Numbered from the stretch's first letter, positions 17,095 through 26,626 are shown. The stretch: 64,000 nucleotides of DNA from Aulosira sp. FACHB-615 (GCF_014698045.1 NZ_JACJSE010000001.1:528813-592812); one strand, 5' to 3'. Notes: generated by a model from the letters alone, not told the origin. Numbers and translations: made by a program.

Positions 17095-17488
17095 AAAGTT
17101 AATTTTGCAGTTTATATCTACCCTTTATAAGGGAATTTTTTCGTTTTTTACCAATAATTAAAATATCTAAGAATTACAAAGTTAAATATTTTTTTATTTC
17201 TAAATTTTGCTAAATTCATATCCCCGACTTATTTAAGAAATTGAGGATTTCTGCTGCTTAGGATTATCTATGATTACTATAGATTTTTTCAAATGATTAA
17301 AATAAGTTTATCAAAAGAATTAAAATTATAAATCACGATTAATGAGATTTTTTTATCTAAATAGTATTTACTAGATTTTATGATCTACGGTAATTACTGA
17401 TGAGAAGCAAGATGGTTTAGGATATTCCATTTGGCAATACTTCATAACTGTCAAATATCGTAGATAAATTTTTTTAATATTCTATATC
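17095..17488. promoter_or_regulatory. AT-rich leader and promoter region of the porin gene
   Basis: About 400 bp of very AT-rich DNA separates the divergent hydrolase and porin genes and must hold both promoters. Near 17221 a degenerate copy of the CCCGACTTCTT hairpin family is recognisable (CCCCGACTTATTTAAGAAAT). I cannot assign -35/-10 boxes with confidence. Confidence 0.4.
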
Positions 17489-17502
17489 TGTGAGGAGTGG
17501 TC
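17489..17502 (+). promoter_or_regulatory. Porin ribosome-binding site complementary to sRNA Yfr1
   Basis: TGTGAGGAGT (17489-17498) includes the Shine-Dalgarno GAGGAG (17492-17497), 5 nt before the ATG at 17503. Its complement is ACTCCTCACA, which equals ten of the eleven bases of the conserved single-stranded core of the cyanobacterial sRNA Yfr1 (ACUCCUCACAC). Yfr1 is known to pair with porin mRNAs near the RBS in Prochlorococcus. Control of this gene by Yfr1 is an inference from complementarity. Confidence 0.55.
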
Positions 17503-19371
17503 ATGGCTAAGTATCTCCTAGCTTCTGCTAGTGGAGCTAGTTTTTTATGTTTAATTAATGGATTGTTACCCATACAAGCCCTAGCTAACTCCGTACCAAT
17601 AGATAATAATTCATTGGTAAATGTTCCGCAAAAATCAGCAATTATCAACAGCCAAGTTGCTGCTACTGAAACTAAGTTGATTCTTGCCGATGGTAGCCAA
17701 CCACAAGCACCGGCTATCAAAAGTGAGGCAGAAATACAAGATTCCTCAGCGTCTCATGAGTTGCAGACATCAGACAATAACGATAACCCTCAAGTAACAT
17801 CTGTATCACAATTGTCTGATGTGCAACCAACTGATTGGGCTTTTCAAGCCTTACAATCTTTGGTGGAACGCTATGGTTGTATTGCTGGTTATCCCAATGG
17901 TAGTTATCGTGGCAATCGTGCTATGACTCGTTATGAGTTTGCAGCAGGCTTAAATGCTTGTTTAGAAAGAGTTAACGAACTCATCGCCACAGCCACTTCT
18001 GATTTAGTTAAAAAAGAAGATTTAGCAACCTTACAAAAATTACAAGAAGATTTTGCAGCAGAACTCGCAACTCTCCGGGGACGAGTGGATGCACTAGAAG
18101 GACGCACCGCCGAACTAGAAGCCAATCAATTTTCTACTACTACTAAACTCAATGGCGAGGTAATTATTGCCGGGATTGGTGCTACAGGTGGCGCACCTAA
18201 TCAGGGTGATCCTAATATTATTTTGGTGAACAGAGTACGGTTAAATCTCAGCACTAGTTTTACCGGGAAAGATTTATTAATTACTGGTTTGCAAGCTTAT
18301 AACTTTTTGGGTGATGTAAATGGTAGTGGAAGCTTACAAAATAGTTTAGGGTTAGCTTCTGATTTATTGGTTTCTAGTAGTGCGAGGACAAGTTTTGAAC
18401 CGCTTTTTCCTGGTTTTGATGTGAAAACTTTATCCGCGCAGTCAGCGAACAGCGTACAACTATATAAATTACTGTATGTTTTTCCAGTCGCGGATAAGTT
18501 AACGTTGTTTGCGGGAACTGCGGCGGAAGCAACAGACGCTTTTCCTGCTATTACACCTTTTTATGGTGAAGGAAATGAGTCGATTTCGCGGTTTGCAGGT
18601 TTAAATCCTGTGGCGCGAGTTTCTGGTGGGACTTCGGGAACTGGTTTAGCATCGGCGGCGGGATTTATTTTTAGTATTTCTCCCCAGTTAGATTTCAGAG
18701 CTTTGTATGGTAGTGTTAACGCTAACATACCGCAGGAAGCAGGTGATATTGTTCCTGGGGTTTCTAACACGCCTTTGGGTGCGGGTGTGTTTGGTGGTAG
18801 TAATGTAATCAGCACTCAATTAACTTTTAAACCTACTAATTCGATAGATGTAGGTTTAAACTATGCCCACAGTTATCACGAAATTAACATCTTAGGTACA
18901 GGATTAGTTCGTGATGATATTGGCGCGTTAGCTGGTGTTGAGTTAGGGACACCTGTCACACTTAATTCTGTTGGTGGTACGTTAACTTGGCGCTTTTCGC
19001 CGAAGGTAGCTTTGTCTGGTTATGGTGCTGCGATGTTTGTGGATGCTTCTTCTGGTGGTGCTGTTAATGCTTCCACTACATTTACTAGCTGGATGGTAGG
19101 GCTGCACTTTAATGATTTATTTAAATCAGGCAATAATGCAGGGATTATTTTTGGACAACCGTTGTTTCGTTCGGATGCTAGTGGTGCGGCACAACTGGCT
19201 CCAGATGGGGTAAATCGTGCTACTCCTTACCATTTAGAGGCGTATTATCGCTTTAAGCTGACAGATAATATCAGCATTACTCCTGGTGCTTTTGTGTTGT
19301 TTAACCCTGAAGGTGACAGCAGAAATGAAACTACTACTGTCGGTGTTCTGCGGAGTACGTTTACTTTTTAG
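17503..19371 (+). CDS. SLH-domain OprB-type outer membrane porin
   Basis: The 622-residue protein is a cyanobacterial major outer-membrane porin. A signal peptide (about 1-30, ending IQALANS) and a low-complexity linker precede an S-layer homology domain (LSDVQPTDWAFQALQSLVERYGCIAGYPNGSYRGNRAMTRYEFA split over about 103-148) that binds peptidoglycan-linked polysaccharide. A coiled coil follows (LATLQKLQEDFAAELATLRG and RVDALEGRTAELEAN), then the OprB beta-barrel to the terminal F (GVLRSTFTF). Such porins carry inorganic ions, including iron, and small solutes. I prefer the ATG at 17503 to the GTG at 17497, because the latter lies inside the GAGGAG ribosome-binding site. Confidence 0.93.
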   Translation: MAKYLLASASGASFLCLINGLLPIQALANSVPIDNNSLVNVPQKSAIINSQVAATETKLILADGSQPQAPAIKSEAEIQDSSASHELQTSDNNDNPQVTSVSQLSDVQPTDWAFQALQSLVERYGCIAGYPNGSYRGNRAMTRYEFAAGLNACLERVNELIATATSDLVKKEDLATLQKLQEDFAAELATLRGRVDALEGRTAELEANQFSTTTKLNGEVIIAGIGATGGAPNQGDPNIILVNRVRLNLSTSFTGKDLLITGLQAYNFLGDVNGSGSLQNSLGLASDLLVSSSARTSFEPLFPGFDVKTLSAQSANSVQLYKLLYVFPVADKLTLFAGTAAEATDAFPAITPFYGEGNESISRFAGLNPVARVSGGTSGTGLASAAGFIFSISPQLDFRALYGSVNANIPQEAGDIVPGVSNTPLGAGVFGGSNVISTQLTFKPTNSIDVGLNYAHSYHEINILGTGLVRDDIGALAGVELGTPVTLNSVGGTLTWRFSPKVALSGYGAAMFVDASSGGAVNASTTFTSWMVGLHFNDLFKSGNNAGIIFGQPLFRSDASGAAQLAPDGVNRATPYHLEAYYRFKLTDNISITPGAFVLFNPEGDSRNETTTVGVLRSTFTF

Positions 19372-19372
19372 C

Positions 19373-19563
19373 AGGACTTACGCACCAAGATTGTCTGTGA
19401 AGATTGGGTGTAAGGGTGTGTGGTGTAAGGGTTTTAGATACATACACACGCCACTTGGCTCAAGTCGGGAAACCCGCTCACGCCAGTGGCTCCCCTATAC
19501 CCCTGCACCCTTGCCAAAGAGAGTCGGGGATTTGGGAAGCAAAGGATAATACTTTTACACCCA
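19373..19563. repeat. AGGACTTACGCA-family element, copy 1, with nested insertion
   Basis: The element begins AGGACTTACGCA right after the porin stop and continues with the family's AGATTGGGTGTAAGGG block. At 19450-19493 it carries an extra GC-rich, self-complementary segment (GCCACTTGGCTC...GCCAGTGGCTCC) not found in the copy at 43373, so one small repeat seems to have inserted into another. Its far end is poorly defined. Confidence 0.6.
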
Positions 19564-19580
19564 CTATTTTTCTTAGAAGA

Positions 19581-20465
19581 CTACAAAGGATTAGCCTCTG
19601 TCACCACTTCTGGTAGGGGAATAAACTCTGTTTCATTCGGCACACTAGCAAAACTGTTGTCGCGCCAATCGGCTTTTGCTTGTTCTATTCGTTCTGGTCG
19701 GCTAGAAACAAAATTCCACCATTTGTAACGTTGACCCAACGGCTCACCACCAATCACAATACATCGAGCCGCAGTATTAGCAGAAACTTTGACTTCATGA
19801 TCTGGCTCTAGAATAGCGAGGCGATATGGTTCTAGCGGTTCATTATTAATACTCAACCCTTCAGTAACGCTGTATACTGCTCTTTCAGAATAACCAGCCG
19901 GGACAGTAAAGTTAGCATTGGCAGAAAGTACCACTTCTAAATAAAGGATAGGAGAAAACACCTTTACAGGTGAGGTATAACCAGAAGCTTCTCCCGCAAT
20001 TAGTTTGATAACAGCGCCATTTTCTGACCAACTAGGGAGAGTTTCAGCAGTATAGTGAACAAACCAAGGGTCAATTTCTTCGTACTCAACAGGTAAAGCA
20101 ATCCAAGTTTGAATACCATGAATTGTAACTTCATTGAAGCGGTCAAAGTCAGGCGATCGCTCTGAATGTACAATTCCCTTTCCTGCCGTCATCCAGTTAA
20201 CTGCACCCGGTTGAATTTCTTGCACCACACCTAAACTATCACGGTGCATAATTGCACCATCAAATAAGTAAGTCAGCGTTGCTAAATTAATATGAGGATG
20301 TGGACGGACATCAATACCTTTGTTAGCTGGCAAAACAGAGGGGCCAAGATGATCAAAAAAAATAAACGGCCCGACCATTTGACGCTGAGGATATGGCAAA
20401 CTACGGCGGGCAATAAACCCACCCAAATCTTTCACTTCTGGTTCAATTATTTGAAGTATTGCCAT
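19581..20465 (-). CDS. Pirin family protein
   Basis: The 294-residue bicupin starts with RRSLPYPQRQMVGPFIFFDH and has the four pirin metal ligands H56, H58 (RPHPHINLATLTYLFDG), H100 and E102 (AGKGIVHSER). The C-terminal cupin lacks a complete ligand set, as in other pirins. Family members range from quercetin dioxygenases to redox-sensing regulators, so the reaction cannot be fixed. It converges on the porin gene, with the AGGACTTACGCA element between. Confidence 0.92.
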   Translation of the reverse strand: MAILQIIEPEVKDLGGFIARRSLPYPQRQMVGPFIFFDHLGPSVLPANKGIDVRPHPHINLATLTYLFDGAIMHRDSLGVVQEIQPGAVNWMTAGKGIVHSERSPDFDRFNEVTIHGIQTWIALPVEYEEIDPWFVHYTAETLPSWSENGAVIKLIAGEASGYTSPVKVFSPILYLEVVLSANANFTVPAGYSERAVYSVTEGLSINNEPLEPYRLAILEPDHEVKVSANTAARCIVIGGEPLGQRYKWWNFVSSRPERIEQAKADWRDNSFASVPNETEFIPLPEVVTEANPL

Positions 20466-20794
20466 TTGTAATGGGGGGTAATTGGTAAATGCTGAAATTA
20501 TTATATTTGATATGTGAACATCAGAGATGAGGGAGATAAGGGAGACAAGGAAGACAAGGGAGAGATGCTAATCAATAATTTAGGATTTTTATTGTATATA
20601 TGTATATATACTGACTGCTATTTCCCACGGTTTTGCGCTTTAACTCACTTCCTTGATTACCTCCTCAGCAATTTTACGAGATTAATAGTCAAATTTTATA
20701 AATCCACAAAATAATCTAGTAGTTATACTATGTTCTTCTCAAAATATCGTTGTAACTTTAGAGGGGTGACAATGGACTAAAGGAAATTTCCGCT
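20466..20794. other. Spacer with GACAAG repeats upstream of pirin
   Basis: The segment 20522-20565 contains tandem GGGAGATAAGG / GGAGACAAGG units, the same low-complexity unit found at 21135-21185 and 42770-42800 and inside cobD. The rest is AT-rich. The Shine-Dalgarno-like AAAGGA for the next gene lies near 20779. Confidence 0.5.
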
Positions 20795-21082
20795 ATGGGT
20801 TTATCCAATCAATTTCAACAGAAGAGCAACTTCTTAACCCAGCTACGTCATCAGCTTGATGTTTTAGAAATCCGTAATGATCAACTTGCTAGAATTTTGT
20901 GTAAACTTATTCCTGCTCATTGTCCCTTTGAAAGAACTGTATCAGTTTTAGGGCGGAAACTGTTTCACATTCCACCTTTGTGCAAGTTAAATCCGTTTTA
21001 TGAACAAGTAGTTAGTCTGCGTTTCAAATGTTTGATGTATCTGGCAGATGAATGTGGTGAAGATGTGACCAAATACTGTTAG
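20795..21082 (+). CDS. Mo-dependent nitrogenase C-terminal-like protein
   Basis: The 95-residue protein matches the short cyanobacterial family named after the C-terminus of Mo-dependent nitrogenase (Mo-nitro_C). Signature stretches are IRNDQLARILCKLIPAHCPF, LFHIPPLCKLNPFYEQVVSL and YLADECGEDVTKYC, with five conserved cysteines. Despite the family name these are separate small proteins and their function is unknown; they also occur in non-fixing strains, so they are weak evidence for diazotrophy. It stands alone. Confidence 0.8.
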   Translation: MGLSNQFQQKSNFLTQLRHQLDVLEIRNDQLARILCKLIPAHCPFERTVSVLGRKLFHIPPLCKLNPFYEQVVSLRFKCLMYLADECGEDVTKYC

Positions 21083-21237
21083 ATATGTAGCAACACCAAA
21101 TTGATCTGAAAAAATATAGCATTCCTATTTGATATGGGAACAGAAGAGACAAGGTAGACAAGGCAGACAAGGTAGGCAAGGCAGAGATATTTGCAAATCA
21201 TTTACGATTGCTATATTCTTTCAAAGTTTGCGGTGTG

Positions 21238-21804
21238 ATGATGAACTTAAATCAGTATGATTACTTATTAGTACTTGATTTAGAAGCAACTTGTTGTGAT
21301 CAAGGAACTATAAAACGGCATGAGATGGAAATCATCGAAATTGGAGCCGTGATGGTTGAGGCGCAGACTTTAAAAGTTATCGATGAGTTTCAAACTTTTA
21401 TCAAGCCAGTGCGTTATCCCAAACTGACTGAATTTTGTAAATCATTAACATCGATTACTCAGACACAGGTTGAACAAGCGCCAGAATATCCCGAAGCGAT
21501 CGCTATACTGCAAAAATGGTTATCTAATTACTCCAATGCTGTGTTCGGTTCTTGGGGAGATTACGATCGCAACCAGTTTAAACAAGATAGCAAGTTTCAC
21601 AATCTTCCTTTTCCGATTGCTTATCCTCACGTCAATCTCAAACAACAGTTTAGTGACAGTCAAGGCTTATCCAAGCGATATGGTATGGCAGAAGCATTGC
21701 AACTCGTCAATATAGAATTACAAGGAACTCATCATCGTGGTATTGATGATGCAAAAAATATTGCTAAACTTTTACCTTGGATTTTGAATCGACAAAACTT
21801 GTAG
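21238..21804 (+). CDS. DEDDh 3'-5' exonuclease, ERI1-like
   Basis: The 188-residue protein (start MMNLNQYDY at 21238; a TTG start at 21208 is less likely because that stretch contains dispersed repeat sequence) has the DnaQ-like fold. Visible catalytic motifs are DLEATC (motif I), FGSWGDYDRNQF (motif II) and HHRGIDDAKNIAKL (motif III, His and Asp). This arrangement is closest to ERI1/KapD-type exonucleases that trim RNA 3' ends or short duplexes. It is single-domain and soluble. A strong hairpin terminator follows. Confidence 0.88.
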   Translation: MMNLNQYDYLLVLDLEATCCDQGTIKRHEMEIIEIGAVMVEAQTLKVIDEFQTFIKPVRYPKLTEFCKSLTSITQTQVEQAPEYPEAIAILQKWLSNYSNAVFGSWGDYDRNQFKQDSKFHNLPFPIAYPHVNLKQQFSDSQGLSKRYGMAEALQLVNIELQGTHHRGIDDAKNIAKLLPWILNRQNL

Positions 21805-21915
21805 TCAGTTAGCTCGTTGTTTTTAGCATATCTGATTATCCACAAAAACTATCTTCAGATAGATGCTTTTTTAAATTTCCTAGAATGTCTAATTCAATCA
21901 AACATAAACAGTGAT

Positions 21916-21954
21916 TAAAAACAGCTTGTGTATCTAGGTTACAGGCTGTTTTTT
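21916..21954 (+). terminator. Rho-independent terminator downstream of the ERI1-like gene
   Basis: AAAACAGCTTGT and ACAGGCTGTTTT form a stem of about 12 bp with one G-U pair around an 11-nt loop, followed by a run of T. It lies about 110 bp after the stop at 21804. Confidence 0.75.
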
Positions 21955-22661
21955 GATTTTTTTTGCTGAAGTTTTAAGTAAATATGTTTTATTCACCATT
22001 CGGATGACTGTAAAATTGATAGTTAATGATTTGGTTAAGAAAAAAGCATTTTTTATTTGCGCTCATTCACTTAATACTTAGGTGGTCTAGTATAATAACG
22101 ACGTTAATTGCCAATCAAAGCATAGAATTAGACTGTTGGATTTAAACTTTTCTTAAATTATTTTGTTCTGTAAATCAATACACTTTTCTCAAATAAGATT
22201 CATTGCATTTATCACTAGCCTCATATATCTATTAAATATAATTTGTGATTTTCATTCATCAACCATTAGATAAAATTTGGTTGTCATATTTTTATAGTTG
22301 GTAATAATCCTTGATTTTAGAGGTTTATAGGCATCATTTCAGAATCACATTAAATGCTCTGGCTAATATATGAAGATTAGGTTAAATATCTAAAATATTA
22401 CTGCCATACCACTCAATTAACTCAATCCTAAAAATTCATCAAGTGTTTATATATTAAACAGTAATTTTACTAATCATTTTTTAGTACGGAAATAGGTTAT
22501 GGATTTACCTTTACAAAAACTATAGAGAGCATTTTATAAACTGAATAGATGAATTTGAATCACTGCATTTTTCTGGAAATTAAGGTAATAAATCCCTACA
22601 ATTTTTCTGCCAGAAAAACTTAGTAATTAATTTGCCAACTATCTACCCTCAAATAGCATCT
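21955..22661. other. Long AT-rich spacer upstream of the GGDEF/EAL gene
   Basis: Around 700 bp with no credible open frame, RNA gene or repeat that I can identify. The base composition is strongly AT-rich throughout. It presumably carries the promoter and a long leader of the following gene. Confidence 0.4.
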
Positions 22662-24374
22662 ATGAAACTGAATCACCAACTTTACCTATACTCATCTCTA
22701 GCTAAATTTCGCTGGTTGAAAAATAGCTATACAGCAAAAATTATGCTGGTAGCTTTTTTAGGGACTCATGTACCATTGCTGACTTTACTATTCTGGTTTG
22801 TGACATCTAACTCCTATTCTTGGGAGATAGCAGTAAAAGTATTGTTAATTGCTTTATTCTCTACACTTGCAGGTACAGCCGCAACACTATATGCACTTCG
22901 ATATCTTCTGGCTCCAGTTATTTTAACTTCGGCGGCACTACAAGATTATTTTCATACTAAAAAATTACCGGAACTGCCTACAGAATATGTAGATGAGGCA
23001 GGTACATTAATGGCAGATACTACCCAAACTCTGCACAAGTTAGATGAGTTAATTCATCAAATTACTAATTATGATAATTTAACTGGATTACCCAATCGGG
23101 ATTTATTCTGCGATCGCCTGTATCAGAACATATCACAATCGCACAATCAGCAGCAGCTTGCAGCATTGCTGGTGCTGGGTATTGACGATTTCGCAGGTAT
23201 GAGTTATGGGTTGGAGCATGAAAAATCCAACTTGCTGTTAAGAGCAGTTGCCCAACGTTTAACTAATTGTATAAGTCAAACGGATATCCTATCCCATTTG
23301 AGCCAAGATGAATTTGCGATCGCCCACACTGATATACTCTCCTTTGAGAATGTCATCAAACTCTCGCAGTTACTTTTAAATACAGTTTCCAAACCTTTCC
23401 TCATCGAAGGGCAGCAAATTCACATTACCGCCAGCGTTGGCATCACAATCAACAGTGTAGGCGATCGTAATTCTGTAGATCAATTATTACAACAGGCTCA
23501 CATCGCCCTTTACCAAGCAAAACAGCAAGGGCGCAGTCAATATCGCTTCTATTCCCCAGAAATTAACGCTCAGTTGCAAGAGCGATTAACACTAGAAAAT
23601 GAATTACGGGGAGCATTAGAACGTAGAGAAATGGTAGTTTACTATCAACCCCTAATTGATTTGCATACTAGACAAGTAACCGCACTAGAAGCACTTGTAC
23701 GTTGGCAACATCCCATACATGGTTTGATTTCTCCCGCCAAATTTATCCCCATTGCCGAAAACAACGGTTTAATTATCTCAATTGGAGAATGGGTATTACG
23801 TACCGCCTGCGCTCAAAATCGGGCTTGGCAATTAGCTGGAATGGAACCTATTCGGATGTCAGTCAACCTTTCAGCCAGACAGTTTGAAGAACCAAACTTA
23901 GTAGAGGTTGTCAAACAAATCCTGCAAGAAACAGAGTTACCACCATCCTACTTAGAATTAGAAGTCACGGAAAGCTCTTTAATGGGTGACATTCAACGTT
24001 CTGTAAAAACCCTCAAACAATTACGAGAACTGGGCGTATGGTTAGCCTTAGATGACTTCGGTACTGGTTATTCTTCTTTAAACTACTTGAACCGTTTCCC
24101 TGTAAATATGATCAAAATTGATCGTTCATTTGTACAAGATGTCATATCTAACCCGGAGAGTGCAGCTATCACCGATGCCATTATTGCCTTAGCCAAAAGT
24201 CTCCAGTTAAACATCACCGCAGAAGGAGTAGAAACCCAAGAACAGCTAGAGTATTTACAAAAATGTGGCTGTCAAGAAGGTCAAGGATATTACTTTGGTA
24301 TCCCTGCACCTGCTGAGAAAATTACTCAACTGTTTCAGCAAAATTTACACCCGCTAGAAGAAATAGCTGCATAA
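22662..24374 (+). CDS. Membrane GGDEF/EAL protein, likely c-di-GMP phosphodiesterase
   Basis: I choose the ATG at 22662 (MKLNHQLYLY) over the TTG at 22632. The 570-residue product has two membrane helices near the N-terminus (about 28-50 and 58-80) and a HAMP-like linker (LLAPVILTSAALQDYF). A GGDEF domain follows (NYDNLTGLPNRDLF onward), then an EAL domain. The cyclase signature is degenerate, LSQDEF in place of GGDEF, so cyclase activity is unlikely. The EAL side is intact: ALEALVRWQHP, the catalytic DDFGTGYSSLNYL, KIDRSF, and AEGVET. It therefore probably degrades c-di-GMP, possibly with the GGDEF-like domain as a GTP sensor. It stands alone. Confidence 0.9.
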   Translation: MKLNHQLYLYSSLAKFRWLKNSYTAKIMLVAFLGTHVPLLTLLFWFVTSNSYSWEIAVKVLLIALFSTLAGTAATLYALRYLLAPVILTSAALQDYFHTKKLPELPTEYVDEAGTLMADTTQTLHKLDELIHQITNYDNLTGLPNRDLFCDRLYQNISQSHNQQQLAALLVLGIDDFAGMSYGLEHEKSNLLLRAVAQRLTNCISQTDILSHLSQDEFAIAHTDILSFENVIKLSQLLLNTVSKPFLIEGQQIHITASVGITINSVGDRNSVDQLLQQAHIALYQAKQQGRSQYRFYSPEINAQLQERLTLENELRGALERREMVVYYQPLIDLHTRQVTALEALVRWQHPIHGLISPAKFIPIAENNGLIISIGEWVLRTACAQNRAWQLAGMEPIRMSVNLSARQFEEPNLVEVVKQILQETELPPSYLELEVTESSLMGDIQRSVKTLKQLRELGVWLALDDFGTGYSSLNYLNRFPVNMIKIDRSFVQDVISNPESAAITDAIIALAKSLQLNITAEGVETQEQLEYLQKCGCQEGQGYYFGIPAPAEKITQLFQQNLHPLEEIAA

Positions 24375-24407
24375 AACTCATAAGTAGTATTGTAATAGTA
24401 GCCAGTT

Positions 24408-24441
24408 ATTGTAGAGACGTTGTATACAACGTCTCTACAAT
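24408..24441. repeat. Perfect 34-bp palindrome, GTAGAGACG family copy 2
   Basis: The sequence is self-complementary over all 34 bases with centre GTATAC and arms ATTGTAGAGACGTT. It lies 34 bp after the stop of the GGDEF/EAL gene. A related hairpin with a 10-nt loop is at 10707-10742. Confidence 0.8.
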
Positions 24442-24512
24442 ATTTATAGAGTGCAGTGTCTTATAGAACCTGTATAAACATCTACATAAATTGAAAAAAT
24501 AATTTCCAAGCA

Positions 24513-26051
24513 ATGTTAGCTAAAACAGCCATTAATCGGATTTCAACTCTATTTTCTCTCTATCCTTGGTTGAGCGTAGTTATTTTTTCAATACTAGGTC
24601 TTATAGGTATTCTCAATCATGCAATGTGGCGTGATGAACTCAACCCTTGGTTGATTGTGAGAGATAGTGAATCTTTCACAGATTTAATTGCCAATATTAA
24701 ATATGAAGGGCATCCAGTCTTGTGGTATTTTTCTCTAGCATTTTTGAGAAGAATTGCCGACAATCCCTTAATTATGCAATTATTTCACTTATCTATTACA
24801 ATTACTGCGGTTCTTATATTTTACTTATATAGTCCCTTTAAAAATAAACATAAATTACTATTTATTTTTGGTTATTTTCCTTTTTATGAATATTTTCTAA
24901 TTTCCCGTAACTATGCTTTTAGTCTCCTATTTATTTTTGCTTTTTGTGCTGTCTTTCCATCTCGAAAAAAAACTTATTTGTATTTATCTAGTTTAATAGG
25001 CTTATTAGCAAATAGTAGTGCTTATGGATTACTCGTTTCATTGGCTTTATCATTAACACTGCTATTTGAATTTTGTTTTGATAGTGAGCAGAGGAGAAAA
25101 TATTTTGAAACCAGTAAAAAATATGATTTGATTTTAAGTTTTTTAATAGTTATATTTTCTTTAATATTATCAGTTTATATTATTACTCCGCCTGCCAATA
25201 GTTATTTACATGGCGGATTAAATAACGGATGGTCAACCAATTTAGATATATTCAATTTGTTGAAAAGTATCAACAGATTGTTGGCTAGTTATTTGTTAAT
25301 TATCCCCAAAAAAAGATTGCTAGATTTAAGTATCTGTGCTTGTATAAGTATTTTGATATTCACTTTATACTTGATAAAATTTTCTAAAAAACCAGTTGTG
25401 CTGTTTATGTATGCAGTAGGTAACTTTATCCTACTGGCATTTACTTATTTACGCTTTGCCGGACATCATCGTCACTTTGGACATTTTTATTTAGTTTTTA
25501 TCGCAGCCTTATGGCTAGAGAGTTATTTTCAAAATTCTCTGGTGTTGGAAAATAAATTGTCTCCAACACCAAGATTATTTAATTTAGCGCAAAAATGGCA
25601 TTACATTGTTTTTACATTAATTCTGTCTGCTCAATTATTTGGAGGTGTTTACGGCTTTGCTAGAAACTTAGTTATCCCATTTTCTGCCAGCAGAGAAACT
25701 GCTCATTACATCCAACAAAATCAGTTAAATGATGAATTTATTGTAGCCAGTCGAGATGTAAATATGGCTGCATTATCAGGTTATCTAAATAGGCAATTAT
25801 ACTATCCTGAACGGCAAATGATGGGAAGTTTCACTTTATTTAAACAAGGTCGTCAAGATGTTGACCAGCCGGAGATATTGAGACAAATTCATGCTTTATT
25901 TCAGAGTCAAGCCGTTGAGAGCAGAATTTTATTGATTTTAAATAAAGAACTTAATATCAATCAAGATGATTTAAATATTTTCCCTATCAAGAGTTTTAAA
26001 AGAGCTTGGGTAGATAGTGAACGATTTTATCTTTATCGGGTAGATAAGTAG
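24513..26051 (+). CDS. Polytopic membrane protein, GT-C glycosyltransferase-like
   Basis: This 512-residue protein has about ten predicted membrane helices. Its first loop has WRDELNPWLIVRDSESFTDL, followed by EGHPVLWY; a DE pair in the first extracytoplasmic loop is the hallmark of GT-C glycosyltransferases that use lipid-linked sugars. A soluble C-terminal part (about 400-512) follows the helices. I infer a role in cell-surface glycan or glycolipid synthesis, but no known family or partner is adjacent. Very AT-rich codon use suggests a fast-evolving or acquired gene. Confidence 0.65.
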   Translation: MLAKTAINRISTLFSLYPWLSVVIFSILGLIGILNHAMWRDELNPWLIVRDSESFTDLIANIKYEGHPVLWYFSLAFLRRIADNPLIMQLFHLSITITAVLIFYLYSPFKNKHKLLFIFGYFPFYEYFLISRNYAFSLLFIFAFCAVFPSRKKTYLYLSSLIGLLANSSAYGLLVSLALSLTLLFEFCFDSEQRRKYFETSKKYDLILSFLIVIFSLILSVYIITPPANSYLHGGLNNGWSTNLDIFNLLKSINRLLASYLLIIPKKRLLDLSICACISILIFTLYLIKFSKKPVVLFMYAVGNFILLAFTYLRFAGHHRHFGHFYLVFIAALWLESYFQNSLVLENKLSPTPRLFNLAQKWHYIVFTLILSAQLFGGVYGFARNLVIPFSASRETAHYIQQNQLNDEFIVASRDVNMAALSGYLNRQLYYPERQMMGSFTLFKQGRQDVDQPEILRQIHALFQSQAVESRILLILNKELNINQDDLNIFPIKSFKRAWVDSERFYLYRVDK

Positions 26052-26155
26052 GTAGACACAATTATTTAGAGGACGCATTTCGACTCCGATCAATGCTCGT
26101 AAATTGAATTGTAATGTTTACAAGCGAACATCAAATTTCGCCTGTAAACTATGAT

Positions 26156-26626
26156 TTAAAACATCTCAAAAAATCCGTCATCTAATTCATAACCCAGCAT
26201 TTGCGCCATCGATTTTAGCCGGGATGAACTGGGAATTGCTTGTTGTTTTAACCAGTCATTTAAAACAAAGATTTTGTGCATTAAAAATATTTCTAATGCT
26301 TCAGGATTATATTGAATGCCTTCTTTATTACTGAATTGATGTGGTACAAGCATAGCTGTATAACGAGCTAATTCTCCTGATTTCCAATCTAATAAAAAAG
26401 GTATCCAAGGATATTTTGCATCTAAACGAATAAACCACAGGCGTAACTCTGGAACCTCGGAAAGTTCGCGGGGGTCGCCGGGATCTAGAGGGTAGTCGAT
26501 GTTAAAGCTTAATTGCTGTTCATAAGCAGCAATTCCCTCTTGCAGCAGTGGTTCAATTACCGTTAAAGCGGGGGATAAATCTAAGGTATTAATTGAGTCT
26601 GTATGGAGTGCGATCGCTATAGCCAT
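26156..26626 (-). CDS. CRR6-family NdhI maturation factor
   Basis: The 156-residue product (start MAIAIALHTD at 26626) matches the CRR6/DUF1817 family. Diagnostic blocks are YPLDPGDPRELSEVPELRLW, FLLDWKSGELARYTAMLVPH and RLKSMAQMLGYELDD. In plants and cyanobacteria CRR6 assists assembly of the NdhI subunit into the NDH-1 hydrophilic arm. A start at 26689 would overlap rdgB and is unlikely. rdgB lies 52 bp upstream on the same strand. Confidence 0.9.
   Translation of the reverse strand: MAIAIALHTDSINTLDLSPALTVIEPLLQEGIAAYEQQLSFNIDYPLDPGDPRELSEVPELRLWFIRLDAKYPWIPFLLDWKSGELARYTAMLVPHQFSNKEGIQYNPEALEIFLMHKIFVLNDWLKQQAIPSSSRLKSMAQMLGYELDDGFFEMF

Noticed and set aside
20795..21082. Fragment of nifK/nifD broken nitrogenase gene
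   Set aside because: The protein is a complete short family of its own; the name only reflects a C-terminal similarity.
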